Shown here in pieces: positions 1 through 8,393 of a stretch of 64,000 bases of DNA. The notes under the pieces are model-generated. The model was not told the DNA's origin. It searched no databases and saw only the letters and a program-made list of their open reading frames with translations. Positions within the stretch are counted from its first letter, which is position 1. Each line of letters starts with the position of its first letter. This DNA comes from an uncultured Lentibacter sp. (GTDB lineage: Bacteria; Pseudomonadota; Alphaproteobacteria; Rhodobacterales; Rhodobacteraceae), in contig NZ_CAKZKL010000050.1 of assembly GCF_937123735.1 (NCBI RefSeq), forward strand, positions 1-64,000, in the 5' to 3' direction. A program made the position numbers and the translations under genes.

Positions 1-2
1 AT

Positions 3-1092
3 GCCTTAAAGGATCAGTGGGACATTGAAGATGTGACTTGTGATTTGGGTGTGATGACCAAATTACAGCCCCGTTTGCGCAAAGGAAATTGGCAGGCGTC
101 TGTCGCCGTGTATCGCGATCACAAAACTGATCAGGCCCGTATTTTAGATGTGTGGCCAGGACTACACGAAGGTGGTCTATATGGTTTGGCCATCGATTTG
201 GGTTCAACCACGGTGGCGACACACCTGACCGATTTGACCACGGGCGAAGTGGTTGCAAGCGCAGGTGTGATGAACCCACAAATCCGATTTGGCGAAGATT
301 TAATGAGCCGCGTCAGCTATTCCATGATGAACCCTGGGGGAGACCGCGAAATGACGCGGGCGGTGCGCGATGCGATCAATACATTGGCAGAGGATATCGC
401 AAAAGACGCAGATATTGATCCAAGCCTGATTTTTGAGGTTGTCTTTGTCTGCAATCCCGTCATGCACCATTTGTTGTTGGGCATTGACCCCGTTGAATTG
501 GGTCAGGCACCCTTTGCCTTGGCCACATCTAAATCCGTGACATTACAAGCGTATGATCTGGACCTGACCAATATTGCAAAATCTGCGCAGATCTATGTCC
601 TTCCTTGTATCGCAGGGCATGTTGGCGCGGATGCGGCGGCCGTTGCATTGTCCGAAGAACCCGGAAAATCCAATGATTTGGTATTGATCGTGGATGTGGG
701 AACAAACGCCGAAATCCTGCTCGGGAATACATCGCGCGTTTTGGCCTGTTCTTCACCAACAGGTCCCGCATTTGAAGGGGCGCAAATCAGTTCGGGCCAA
801 CGCGCAGCCCCCGGTGCCATTGAACGGATCGAAATTGATCCTGTGACTAAGGAGCCGCGTTTCTGCGTGATCGGCAGTGATATTTGGTCAGACGAAGAAG
901 GGTTTGCAGAAGCAACCGCCGCCTCTGGCATCACAGGTATCTGCGGGTCAGGCATTATTGAGGCGGTCGCAGAATTGCGCATCGCGGGATTGATGGATGA
1001 AAACGGTCTGATCGGATCGGCCGAGGCCACAGGCACCGCGCGCAGTATCCCAGAGGGGCGCACGCATTCTTATTTGGTCTATGACGGCACCG
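3..1092 (+). CDS. RamA/RACo-like corrinoid-activation ASKHA-domain protein (DUF4445-like), 5' partial at window edge and 3' truncated by junction with ftsY
   Basis: Frame open from nt 3; motifs AIDLGSTTVATHL, NPQIRFGEDLMSRVSY, VGTNAEILLG, SPTGPAFEGAQISSGQRAAPGAIE, GICGSGIIEAVAEL, GRTHSYLVYDG; homology breaks off at YDG. Confidence 0.8.
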
Positions 1093-1235
1093 CCAAAGGC
1101 GGCGTCCTCGTGGCTCTGGCCGATAAATTCGGCCTGCCCATCCATGCCATCGGCGTCGGCGAACAGCTCGATGATCTCGCCCCGTTTGATCCGGAAGATT
1201 TCGCCGCCGCCCTCACAGGCCTGGAAAAAGAGTAG
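1083..1235 (+). pseudogene. ftsY: C-terminal ~47 aa of signal recognition particle receptor FtsY, in frame with the upstream RamA-like ORF
   Basis: DGTAKGGVLVALADKFGLPIHAIGVGEQLDDLAPFDPEDFAAALTGL is the diagnostic FtsY C-terminus; followed by DMT and yciB genes as expected after ftsY in Rhodobacteraceae. Confidence 0.85.
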
Positions 1236-1305
1236 GCTTCATGCCCTTTCTTATTGCCAGAAATATCCCTGGGGGTGCGGGGGGCTGGCCCCCCGCTGCC
1301 GCCCT

Positions 1306-2208
1306 TTGAGCACCTGGCTGATCTCGCTTGAGGGCACAGAGGCGGGCCACACCCTCGCGCTCGGTCTCGCCCTCACAGCGGCCTTCCTGCACGCCGTCTT
1401 CGGCGCTCTGCAAAAGGGGCGGCACGATCCTTGGCTCACCCGCGGCGCGATTGATTTCTGCTATGCTGCCATTGCGGCGCCCTTCGCCTTTTTCGTCGTG
1501 CCCTGGCCTGAGCCGCATATGTGGCCCATCTTCGCTGCCGTCTTTGTGATCCATGTGGGCTATAAGCTCATGCAAAGTTGGGCCTACTCCAAGGGTGCCT
1601 ACACGGTCGTCTACCCCGTGGTGCGCGGCACTGGCCCGCTTTTTACTGTCATCGGCGCCTATTTTCTCTTTGGCGAGCGTTTCAACCTTGTCCAATGGGG
1701 CGGGGTGGCCACGCTGCTTCTCGGCATCTACGGGCTTGCCGTCTACAACCTGCGCCATGTCACGGCCGAGCGCGACACGCTCAACTTTGCGCTCGTCCTC
1801 GCGGTGATCACGGGGCTTTTTGTGGCGCTTTACACCACATGGGACGCCTACGGCATCCGCGCCACGGCCAATCCCTTCACCTTCCTTGCGTGGTTTTTCT
1901 TCATCGACGGGCTGTTCTTCCCGTGGGTTGCCTATGCCCGCTACCGCTCGATGACACAGCCGCCCGCGCTTGGCCCGCTCATGCAGCGTGGCCTCATCGG
2001 GGCTTTCGTGGCCTTTGCCAGCTTTGGTTCAGTCATGCTGGCCACACGGCTTGATAACGTGGGCGAAGCGGCCATCCTGCGCGAAACCTCCACGGTTTTT
2101 GCTGCGCTCATTGGCTGGCTCGCCCTCAAAGAAACCGTCGGCCCGCGCCGGATTGCGCTTATGGCATTGATTGCTCTGGGCGCTGTGATAGTGGAAATGG
2201 GTGGATAA
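1306..2208 (+). CDS. EamA/DMT family transporter
   Basis: Multiple TM segments, DMT pattern; likely TTG start at 1306 inside the longer 1081-2208 ORF. Confidence 0.75.
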   Translation: MSTWLISLEGTEAGHTLALGLALTAAFLHAVFGALQKGRHDPWLTRGAIDFCYAAIAAPFAFFVVPWPEPHMWPIFAAVFVIHVGYKLMQSWAYSKGAYTVVYPVVRGTGPLFTVIGAYFLFGERFNLVQWGGVATLLLGIYGLAVYNLRHVTAERDTLNFALVLAVITGLFVALYTTWDAYGIRATANPFTFLAWFFFIDGLFFPWVAYARYRSMTQPPALGPLMQRGLIGAFVAFASFGSVMLATRLDNVGEAAILRETSTVFAALIGWLALKETVGPRRIALMALIALGAVIVEMGG

Positions 2209-2217
2209 GGAGATCTC

Positions 2218-2817
2218 ATGCCCGAGACAAAAGAAATCAACCCGCTGATGAAAACCGCGCTCGAGCTGGGGCCGGTGATCGCTTTTTTCGTGGCCTATAT
2301 GGTGTTCAAAGATGATGTCTTCACCGTCGCAGGGCGCGCGTATTCGGGCTTTATCTTTGTGACCGCGGGCTTCGTGCCGCTCATTATGCTCACAACAGGC
2401 ATTCTCTGGAAGCTCACGGGCCATCTCTCCAAAATGCAGATCATGACGCTGGTGCTGGTCATCGTCTTTGGCGGCCTCACCGTCTGGCTCAACGATCCGA
2501 AGTTTCTCAAGATCAAACCAACCATTTTCTTTACCTTGATGGGGGCGATCCTTGGCGTTGGCCTTCTGCGCGGCCAGTCCTATCTGCGCTATGTGATGGA
2601 AGGGATGATGCCGCTCAAGGATGAAGGCTGGATGATCCTCACCCACCGTTTCATGTGGTTTCTCTTTGCTACCGCGCTGGCCAATGAGCTGATCTGGCGT
2701 TTCATGTCCGAAACGACATGGGTCTATTTCAAAACCTTCGGCGATACGGCGGCGATGTTTGTCTTTTTCATCAGCCAGTCGAAACTTTTCACAGAATACG
2801 CAATCGAAGAAGAGTAG
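2218..2817 (+). CDS. yciB: Septation protein A / inner membrane-spanning protein YciB
   Basis: KTALELGPVIAFFVAYMVFKDDVF..., ELIWRFMSETTWVYFKTFG; ~200 aa multi-TM. Confidence 0.85.
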   Translation: MPETKEINPLMKTALELGPVIAFFVAYMVFKDDVFTVAGRAYSGFIFVTAGFVPLIMLTTGILWKLTGHLSKMQIMTLVLVIVFGGLTVWLNDPKFLKIKPTIFFTLMGAILGVGLLRGQSYLRYVMEGMMPLKDEGWMILTHRFMWFLFATALANELIWRFMSETTWVYFKTFGDTAAMFVFFISQSKLFTEYAIEEE

Positions 2818-3728
2818 CCTTTGGCGAAAAGGTGCCAGCGTGCGTTGTCAGAGCTTGCCTGTGCGGAAGGCGGCGACGCGCATATCGCCGACAAAGGCGT
2901 CCGCTCCGGATCTTCAATCAAGGCCTGATACAACCCGAACGTGCCGTCTCGTAGATAGGGCGACCAGTGACAAAATCGCTTGCGTTGGCGGGTGATCGGA
3001 AAGCCAGCCAGCGCCAGGTGGGCAAGTGTCTCGTCACAGTCGATCTGCAGCTTGTATGTGGTTGAACGCTGGCGCACACATTGGCTCCACGGCCGGTCTC
3101 CTGCATGTTCCGGTTTTGAAAGCCCGGCCATCAACAGATCAAAGAGCCTGTTCTCGCCGCTGGTCACGATCAGCGTCTCCGTCATCGGATGCCCGTTAAA
3201 CTCCAGCGCCCCCTCTGCCGCTTGGCGGTATTCGGCAGGGTTGAGCAGAATAATGCGGCGGAACGCGCCCAATTCTAGATGAAGTAGGCTTTGAAGGATG
3301 ACACGCGCGCCGAGCGAATGCCCGATCGCATAGATTGGCCTGTTTGGTGCAGCCGCGCGTAAAATCCTGACCGCCTGGGCAAGGGCGCGCCCCGCCTGTT
3401 TGGCACGTTGATAGACCTTATGGAACGGTCCTCGTGCATCCCAGCCAAAGGCCACAGCCAGCGCAGCATCTTCGCATGTCTCGCTTATTCCCAAACGCTT
3501 CGGCCAACTCACCACCTTTTCCCTGCGACGCGGCTCTGTCAGCGAAAAGATGTGTTCGTGCGGGCAGTGCCGGCCCTGATGGGGGCGAAACGAATAGCCA
3601 TGAATCATGAAAACAATTCGAGCCGAAGGGGACGTTGTTGCGGCGTGTTCAAGCAGGGAGCCTACCGATTGCGAGGCAAGGTGCGCTTGAAGGCCACCCT
3701 CGAAATAGTTGATCCTGCAAACCGGCAT
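2724..3728 (-). CDS. Alpha/beta hydrolase
   Basis: VFMIHGYSFRP and nucleophile elbow IGHSLGARV; 3' end overlaps yciB antisense so the C-terminus is uncertain. Confidence 0.7.
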   Translation of the reverse strand: MPVCRINYFEGGLQAHLASQSVGSLLEHAATTSPSARIVFMIHGYSFRPHQGRHCPHEHIFSLTEPRRREKVVSWPKRLGISETCEDAALAVAFGWDARGPFHKVYQRAKQAGRALAQAVRILRAAAPNRPIYAIGHSLGARVILQSLLHLELGAFRRIILLNPAEYRQAAEGALEFNGHPMTETLIVTSGENRLFDLLMAGLSKPEHAGDRPWSQCVRQRSTTYKLQIDCDETLAHLALAGFPITRQRKRFCHWSPYLRDGTFGLYQALIEDPERTPLSAICASPPSAQASSDNARWHLFAKGYSSSIAYSVKSFDWLMKKTNIAAVSPKVLK

Positions 3729-3870
3729 GTGGGTATCTCCACTATATCTTGTGGTTCCTCTATCTCAATTCGCTATGAAGCCTTTATGATGGGCCGGTGA
3801 CAGTCCTATGACATGGGATGGTCACAACCGGGCCTGAAACCCGCGATATTGACCTTTGAGGGCGAAAGCG

Positions 3871-3940
3871 CTAGGCGGTGCGCAGTGGCGATTTGTTACC
3901 AGATTGCGGGCCACGTTAAACATTCTGCTAAAAGGTCGGG
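3871..3940 (+). ncRNA. SAM-II riboswitch (metA motif)
   Basis: GTGGCGATTTG...GCGGGCCACGTTAAACATTCTGCTAAAAG matches the SAM-II core (GTGGTGATTTG ... CCACGTTAAAC ... GCTAAA), directly upstream of metZ. Confidence 0.9.
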
Positions 3941-3948
3941 AAGAAGGG

Positions 3949-3980
3949 GCTCCTTCGGCTTGGCCGATGGGGCTTTTTTT
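3949..3980 (+). terminator. Intrinsic terminator of the SAM-II leader
   Basis: GCTCCTTCGGC-TTG-GCCGATGGGGC stem-loop followed by TTTTTTT. Confidence 0.8.
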
Positions 3981-3995
3981 ACGGAGTCAAAACCG

Positions 3996-5177
3996 ATGGC
4001 AAAATCACATAAGAACCGCACAGCGCTTGTCCATGGCGGCACACGCCGCTCGCAATATGGCGAGGTGAGCGAGGCGCTCTTTCTCACACAGGGCTTTGTC
4101 TACGAAACAGCCGAAGCCGCCGAGGCGCGCTTTGTCAAAGCGGGTGAGGACGAGTTCATCTATGCCCGCTACGGCAACCCCACCGTGCGGATGTTTGAAG
4201 ACCGCATCTCAGGCTATCTCGGCTATGAAGACGGGTTCGCCTGCGCTTCGGGCATGGCGGCTGTCAATGGCGCGCTTATGGCCTTGCTCAAAGTGGGCGA
4301 TCATGTGGTTGCCTCCCGCGCGCTGTTTGGCTCTTGCCTCTATGTGCTGGAAGACATCCTCGCGCGTTTTGGGGTTGAGATCACGCTGGTGGATGGCACC
4401 GACAACGCCGCATGGGACGCCGCCATTCGCGATGACACCCGCCTTGTCTTTCTGGAGAGCATTTCAAACCCCACCCTCGAGGTGATTGATCTCAAACATG
4501 TTTGCGAGCTGGCCCATGCCAAAGGCGCACTGGTGCTGGTGGATGATGCCATGGCCACGCCCGTGTTTTCTTATGCCCGCGATTGCGGCGCCGACATCAC
4601 CATCATCTCCACGACCAAACATATCGACGGGCAGGGGCGGATGCTCGGCGGCATCATCTGCGGCTCCAAAGAGCTTATCCGCGGCCCCATCGAAACCTAT
4701 GTGAAGCACACAGGTGGCGCGATGAACCCCTTTACCGCCTGGTCACACCTGAAGTCGCTTGAAACGCTAGAGCTGCGGGTGCGCGCGCAGGCTGCGGCGG
4801 CGCTCAAAGTGGCAGAGGCCCTGATGGGGCACCCCAAGCTCTCTGCTGTGCGCTATCCGACTCACCCTGCCCATCCGCAGGCGGCACGCGCCCGCGCGCA
4901 GGGTGAATCCGGCGGCACGGTGCTGACATTTGAAGTGATCGGGGGGCGTGACGCCTGTTTTCGGATGCTCAACGCCCTCAAGCTTGTGACCATCTCCAAC
5001 AACTTTGCGGATTCAAAGTCCATTGCCACCCATCCTGCGACAACAACCCACCAGCGATTGCCACAGGCGCAAAAAGACCTGTTGGGAATCTCTGACGGCT
5101 TGGTGCGCTTTTCGGTTGGGTTGGAAGATGTCGAAGACATCATTGCTGATGTTCTCAGCGCGCTCAAAGCCGCTTGA
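3996..5177 (+). CDS. metZ: O-succinylhomoserine sulfhydrylase
   Basis: Cys/Met metabolism PLP enzyme: YARYGNPTVRMFEDR, STTKHIDGQGRMLGG; start reassigned from 3813 to ATG 3996 because the upstream part is the riboswitch. Confidence 0.9.
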   Translation: MAKSHKNRTALVHGGTRRSQYGEVSEALFLTQGFVYETAEAAEARFVKAGEDEFIYARYGNPTVRMFEDRISGYLGYEDGFACASGMAAVNGALMALLKVGDHVVASRALFGSCLYVLEDILARFGVEITLVDGTDNAAWDAAIRDDTRLVFLESISNPTLEVIDLKHVCELAHAKGALVLVDDAMATPVFSYARDCGADITIISTTKHIDGQGRMLGGIICGSKELIRGPIETYVKHTGGAMNPFTAWSHLKSLETLELRVRAQAAAALKVAEALMGHPKLSAVRYPTHPAHPQAARARAQGESGGTVLTFEVIGGRDACFRMLNALKLVTISNNFADSKSIATHPATTTHQRLPQAQKDLLGISDGLVRFSVGLEDVEDIIADVLSALKAA

Positions 5178-5369
5178 GCTGAGGGGGCATGGCACAGACG
5201 TGGGGCTCTGCTGTCCATACAGCCAGCCATACAGGGCGCCATACAGGCAGCCCCACACGGAATTTTGCCACCAAAGGGTGACGCTTGTGTGAAGTTTTTG
5301 GTCTGAGCTGGCCTTCGCTGCGTAGTCTTTCTAGGTTACACTGACAGGCACCCGAGGGGGGACGAGACC

Positions 5370-6470
5370 ATGAACAAGCAGGTTGGACCGATGATTGCCG
5401 CACCAGATCGCGCTGAAGCCGAGGCAGCCCTTGAGCGCCTGCGCAGTTGGGCCATGAGTGCAACAGCTGAAGAAGTTGCAGATCTTGATCCGGCGGTCGC
5501 GCGGCTGCTGCCTCAGGGAGCGGTTTCAAATTATCCTGCTTTGGCAAGGGCTTACCCCGAGGGTTTTGAGGTTGATGACGCTTACAAAGCAACTTTGCCT
5601 GATCTTCAGAACGGCCCCTCCAGCCTGATCAAAGGCGCGCCGCGGGTGATACAGCATGTTGGAATTTCCAATTTCCGGCTGCCGCTCAAGTTTCACACCC
5701 GTGACAACGGTGATCTGACTTTGGAAACATCGGTGACTGGCACGGTGAGCCTGGAGGCCGGTAAAAAAGGTATTAACATGTCGCGCATCATGCGCAGCTT
5801 TTATAAACATTCTGCTTCTACCTTCTCTTTTGACATCATCAAAGCCGCGCTTGACGACTACAAAACAGATCTTGAAAGTTTTGATGCCCGCATCCAGATG
5901 CGGTTTTCCTTCCCCATGAAGGTTTCAAGCCTGCGCTCGGGCCTAGAGGGCTATCAATATTATGACTTCGCGCTCGAATTGGTTGAAACTGACGGAATTA
6001 GACGCAAAATCATGCACTTAGACTATGTTTACTCGTCCACTTGCCCATGCTCGCTTGAGCTTTCCGAGCACGCACGCCAGACCCGTGGCCAGCTGGCCAC
6101 GCCGCACTCGCAGCGCTCTGTTGCGCGCATTTCGGTTGAAAGTAGCGGTGCAGAGCGCTTGTGGTTTGAAGACCTGATCGAGATGTGCCGCGCGGCCGTT
6201 CCGACCGAAACCCAGGTGATGGTGAAGCGCGAAGATGAACAGGCTTTTGCCGAGTTGAACGCGGCGAACCCCATTTTCGTGGAAGATGCTGCACGCCTCT
6301 TTGCCCAGAAGCTGGAGCAAGACGAACGGGTGGGTGATTTCCGGGTGATCGCCAGTCATCAAGAGAGCCTGCACAGCCACGATGCGGTGAGTGTGCTAAC
6401 CGAGGGTGAGCTGTTTGAGAGTGAAAGCCTTGATCCTAAAATGTTTTCCACGCTCTTTCATGTTGGCTAA
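5370..6470 (+). CDS. folE2: GTP cyclohydrolase FolE2
   Basis: KGINMSRIMRS, YSSTCPCSLELSEHA, HSQRSVARISVE. Confidence 0.92.
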   Translation: MNKQVGPMIAAPDRAEAEAALERLRSWAMSATAEEVADLDPAVARLLPQGAVSNYPALARAYPEGFEVDDAYKATLPDLQNGPSSLIKGAPRVIQHVGISNFRLPLKFHTRDNGDLTLETSVTGTVSLEAGKKGINMSRIMRSFYKHSASTFSFDIIKAALDDYKTDLESFDARIQMRFSFPMKVSSLRSGLEGYQYYDFALELVETDGIRRKIMHLDYVYSSTCPCSLELSEHARQTRGQLATPHSQRSVARISVESSGAERLWFEDLIEMCRAAVPTETQVMVKREDEQAFAELNAANPIFVEDAARLFAQKLEQDERVGDFRVIASHQESLHSHDAVSVLTEGELFESESLDPKMFSTLFHVG

Positions 6471-6583
6471 GCTATGCACGCGGCGCGGTTTAGATATGTG
6501 AGAACAGCATTTGTAAGGTAATATTTGCTGACCTATATTCAGGGTGAGGGAGGAAGCCACACCATTGAATATGAGGTTTCCAA

Positions 6584-6814
6584 ATGGCATATACGACTTT
6601 GAACACCACGGCCGAATTTGGCCTGTCGCGTTTTTTTTCTACGATCAAAGCAGGGTTCGTGCAGTGGGTAGAGCGGGCGGATGCGCAGCGCGTTGAACCT
6701 TACCGGCAGCGCATAGCGGCGCTCAAGGCGATGAGCGACGATGAGCTTTTTGCCTTGGGCCTTCAGCGCGGTGATATTGAACTGCGCGTGCTAAACCGCT
6801 TTTTCTATTGCTGA
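6584..6814 (+). CDS. Small DUF1127-like protein
   Basis: 76 aa; R..RI..L.AMSDDELFALGLQRGDIELRVLNRFFYC resembles the DUF1127 C-terminal pattern. Confidence 0.5.
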   Translation: MAYTTLNTTAEFGLSRFFSTIKAGFVQWVERADAQRVEPYRQRIAALKAMSDDELFALGLQRGDIELRVLNRFFYC

Positions 6815-6922
6815 AAATCTGAACGGATCTGATCTGGGCACCGTCAGAAACAGCCACTTTCCAACAGAGCCTTGGTCTGGCTGTGCTTGACAGATCGGCA
6901 GCTTAGCGCCAAGCCTGCGGCC

Positions 6923-8371
6923 ATGTTTGATCTGCGCCCTGTTGGATATGTTATCGGCCTGCTCGTCACTGCCCTTGGGCTGGCGATGCTGGGGCCCATG
7001 GCGGTTGATCTGATCGAGGGGCGCGGGCATTGGACAGCCTTTGCCGAAAGCGCCGTGATCACCGCGCTTGTCGGCGGGCTTGTGGCGCTGTCTTGCCAGA
7101 ACGGGGTGAAGGAAGGGTTGAGTATTCAACAAACCTTTCTGCTTACCACGGGCGTTTGGGTGGCGCTGCCGCTGTTTGGGGCTTTGCCCTTTATCCTTGG
7201 TGATTCCGCCCTCTCACTCATTGATGCGGTGTTTGAAGCCATGTCGGGCCTCACAACAACGGGCGCGACGGTCATGACGGGCCTTGATGACATGCCCCGT
7301 GGCATTCTGCTTTGGCGCGGTATCCTCCAATGGCTTGGGGGGATCGGGATTATCGTGGTTGCGATGGTTTTTCTGCCAGAGCTACGCGTAGGTGGGATGC
7401 AGATTTTTCGTGCCGAATCCTTTGATACATTTGGGAAAATTCTACCCCGGGCGACCCAAATCGCCTCTCAGATTTCAGCAATCTATGTCTCCGTCACCGT
7501 GGCGTGCATCAGCACCTACATCTTGCTTGGCATGTCAGTCTTTGATGCGGTCACTCATGCGTTCACAACGGTTTCGACTGGCGGTATGTCCAATTATGAT
7601 GCGAGCTTTGCCACGTTTTCTGGGCCGCTCGAATATGCCGCAGCCATCTTTATGCTGCTCTCGGCTTTGCCGTTTGTGCGTTATGTGCAAATGCTGAATG
7701 GCAAGTTTGATGCCCCGTTGTTGGACGTTCAGGTGCGGGGCTTTTTATATACGCTGGCCGTATTGGTTGCCCTAACGACTGTTCTCCTTACACAGATTTT
7801 TCCCCATCACTGGGAGCAGGCCTTTCGTGAGGCGCTGTTTAACATCACCTCCATTATCTCCGGGACAGGATATGCGAGCGTAAACTATATGCTCTGGGGG
7901 CCTTTTCTGATTACGATTTTTTTCTTTATCGGTTTGATTGGTGGCTGCGCTGGCTCCACGGCCTGTTCGATCAAGATCTTCCGGTATCAAATCCTCTTGG
8001 CGTCCATTGCCTCACAAATCAAGAAAATCAGGGCGCCACACGGGGTCTTTACGCCCAAATACAGTGGCCGCACAATCAGTGATGATGTTCTGAATTCGGT
8101 GATGAGCTTTTTTGTTTTTTTCACACTCACATTGGGGTTTGTCGCGGTCATGCTGTCCTTTACGGGGCTTGACTTTGTCACGGCCATTTCGGGCGCAGCG
8201 GCGACTTTGGCCAATATCGGCCCCGGTTTGGGCGATGTTATCGGGCCCGCTGGCAACTATGCGAGCCTCAATGATGCGGCGAAGGTGATCTTGACTTGTT
8301 CCATGTTGATCGGCCGGCTTGAGCTTCTGGTGGTGTATGCTTTGCTGATACCTGCTTTCTGGCGCGGGTAA
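6923..8371 (+). CDS. trkH: Trk-type potassium uptake protein TrkH
   Basis: TTTGATVMTGLDDMPRGILLWRGILQWLGGIGIIV, VSTGGMSNYDASF, GGCAGSTACSIKIFR. Confidence 0.9.
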   Translation: MFDLRPVGYVIGLLVTALGLAMLGPMAVDLIEGRGHWTAFAESAVITALVGGLVALSCQNGVKEGLSIQQTFLLTTGVWVALPLFGALPFILGDSALSLIDAVFEAMSGLTTTGATVMTGLDDMPRGILLWRGILQWLGGIGIIVVAMVFLPELRVGGMQIFRAESFDTFGKILPRATQIASQISAIYVSVTVACISTYILLGMSVFDAVTHAFTTVSTGGMSNYDASFATFSGPLEYAAAIFMLLSALPFVRYVQMLNGKFDAPLLDVQVRGFLYTLAVLVALTTVLLTQIFPHHWEQAFREALFNITSIISGTGYASVNYMLWGPFLITIFFFIGLIGGCAGSTACSIKIFRYQILLASIASQIKKIRAPHGVFTPKYSGRTISDDVLNSVMSFFVFFTLTLGFVAVMLSFTGLDFVTAISGAAATLANIGPGLGDVIGPAGNYASLNDAAKVILTCSMLIGRLELLVVYALLIPAFWRG

Positions 8372-8393
8372 CGGTTCTGGCGGCCAGGTCTCC

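Noticed and set aside
3813-3995. N-terminal extension of metZ
   Set aside because: Translates the SAM-II riboswitch and terminator; canonical MetZ start is at 3996.
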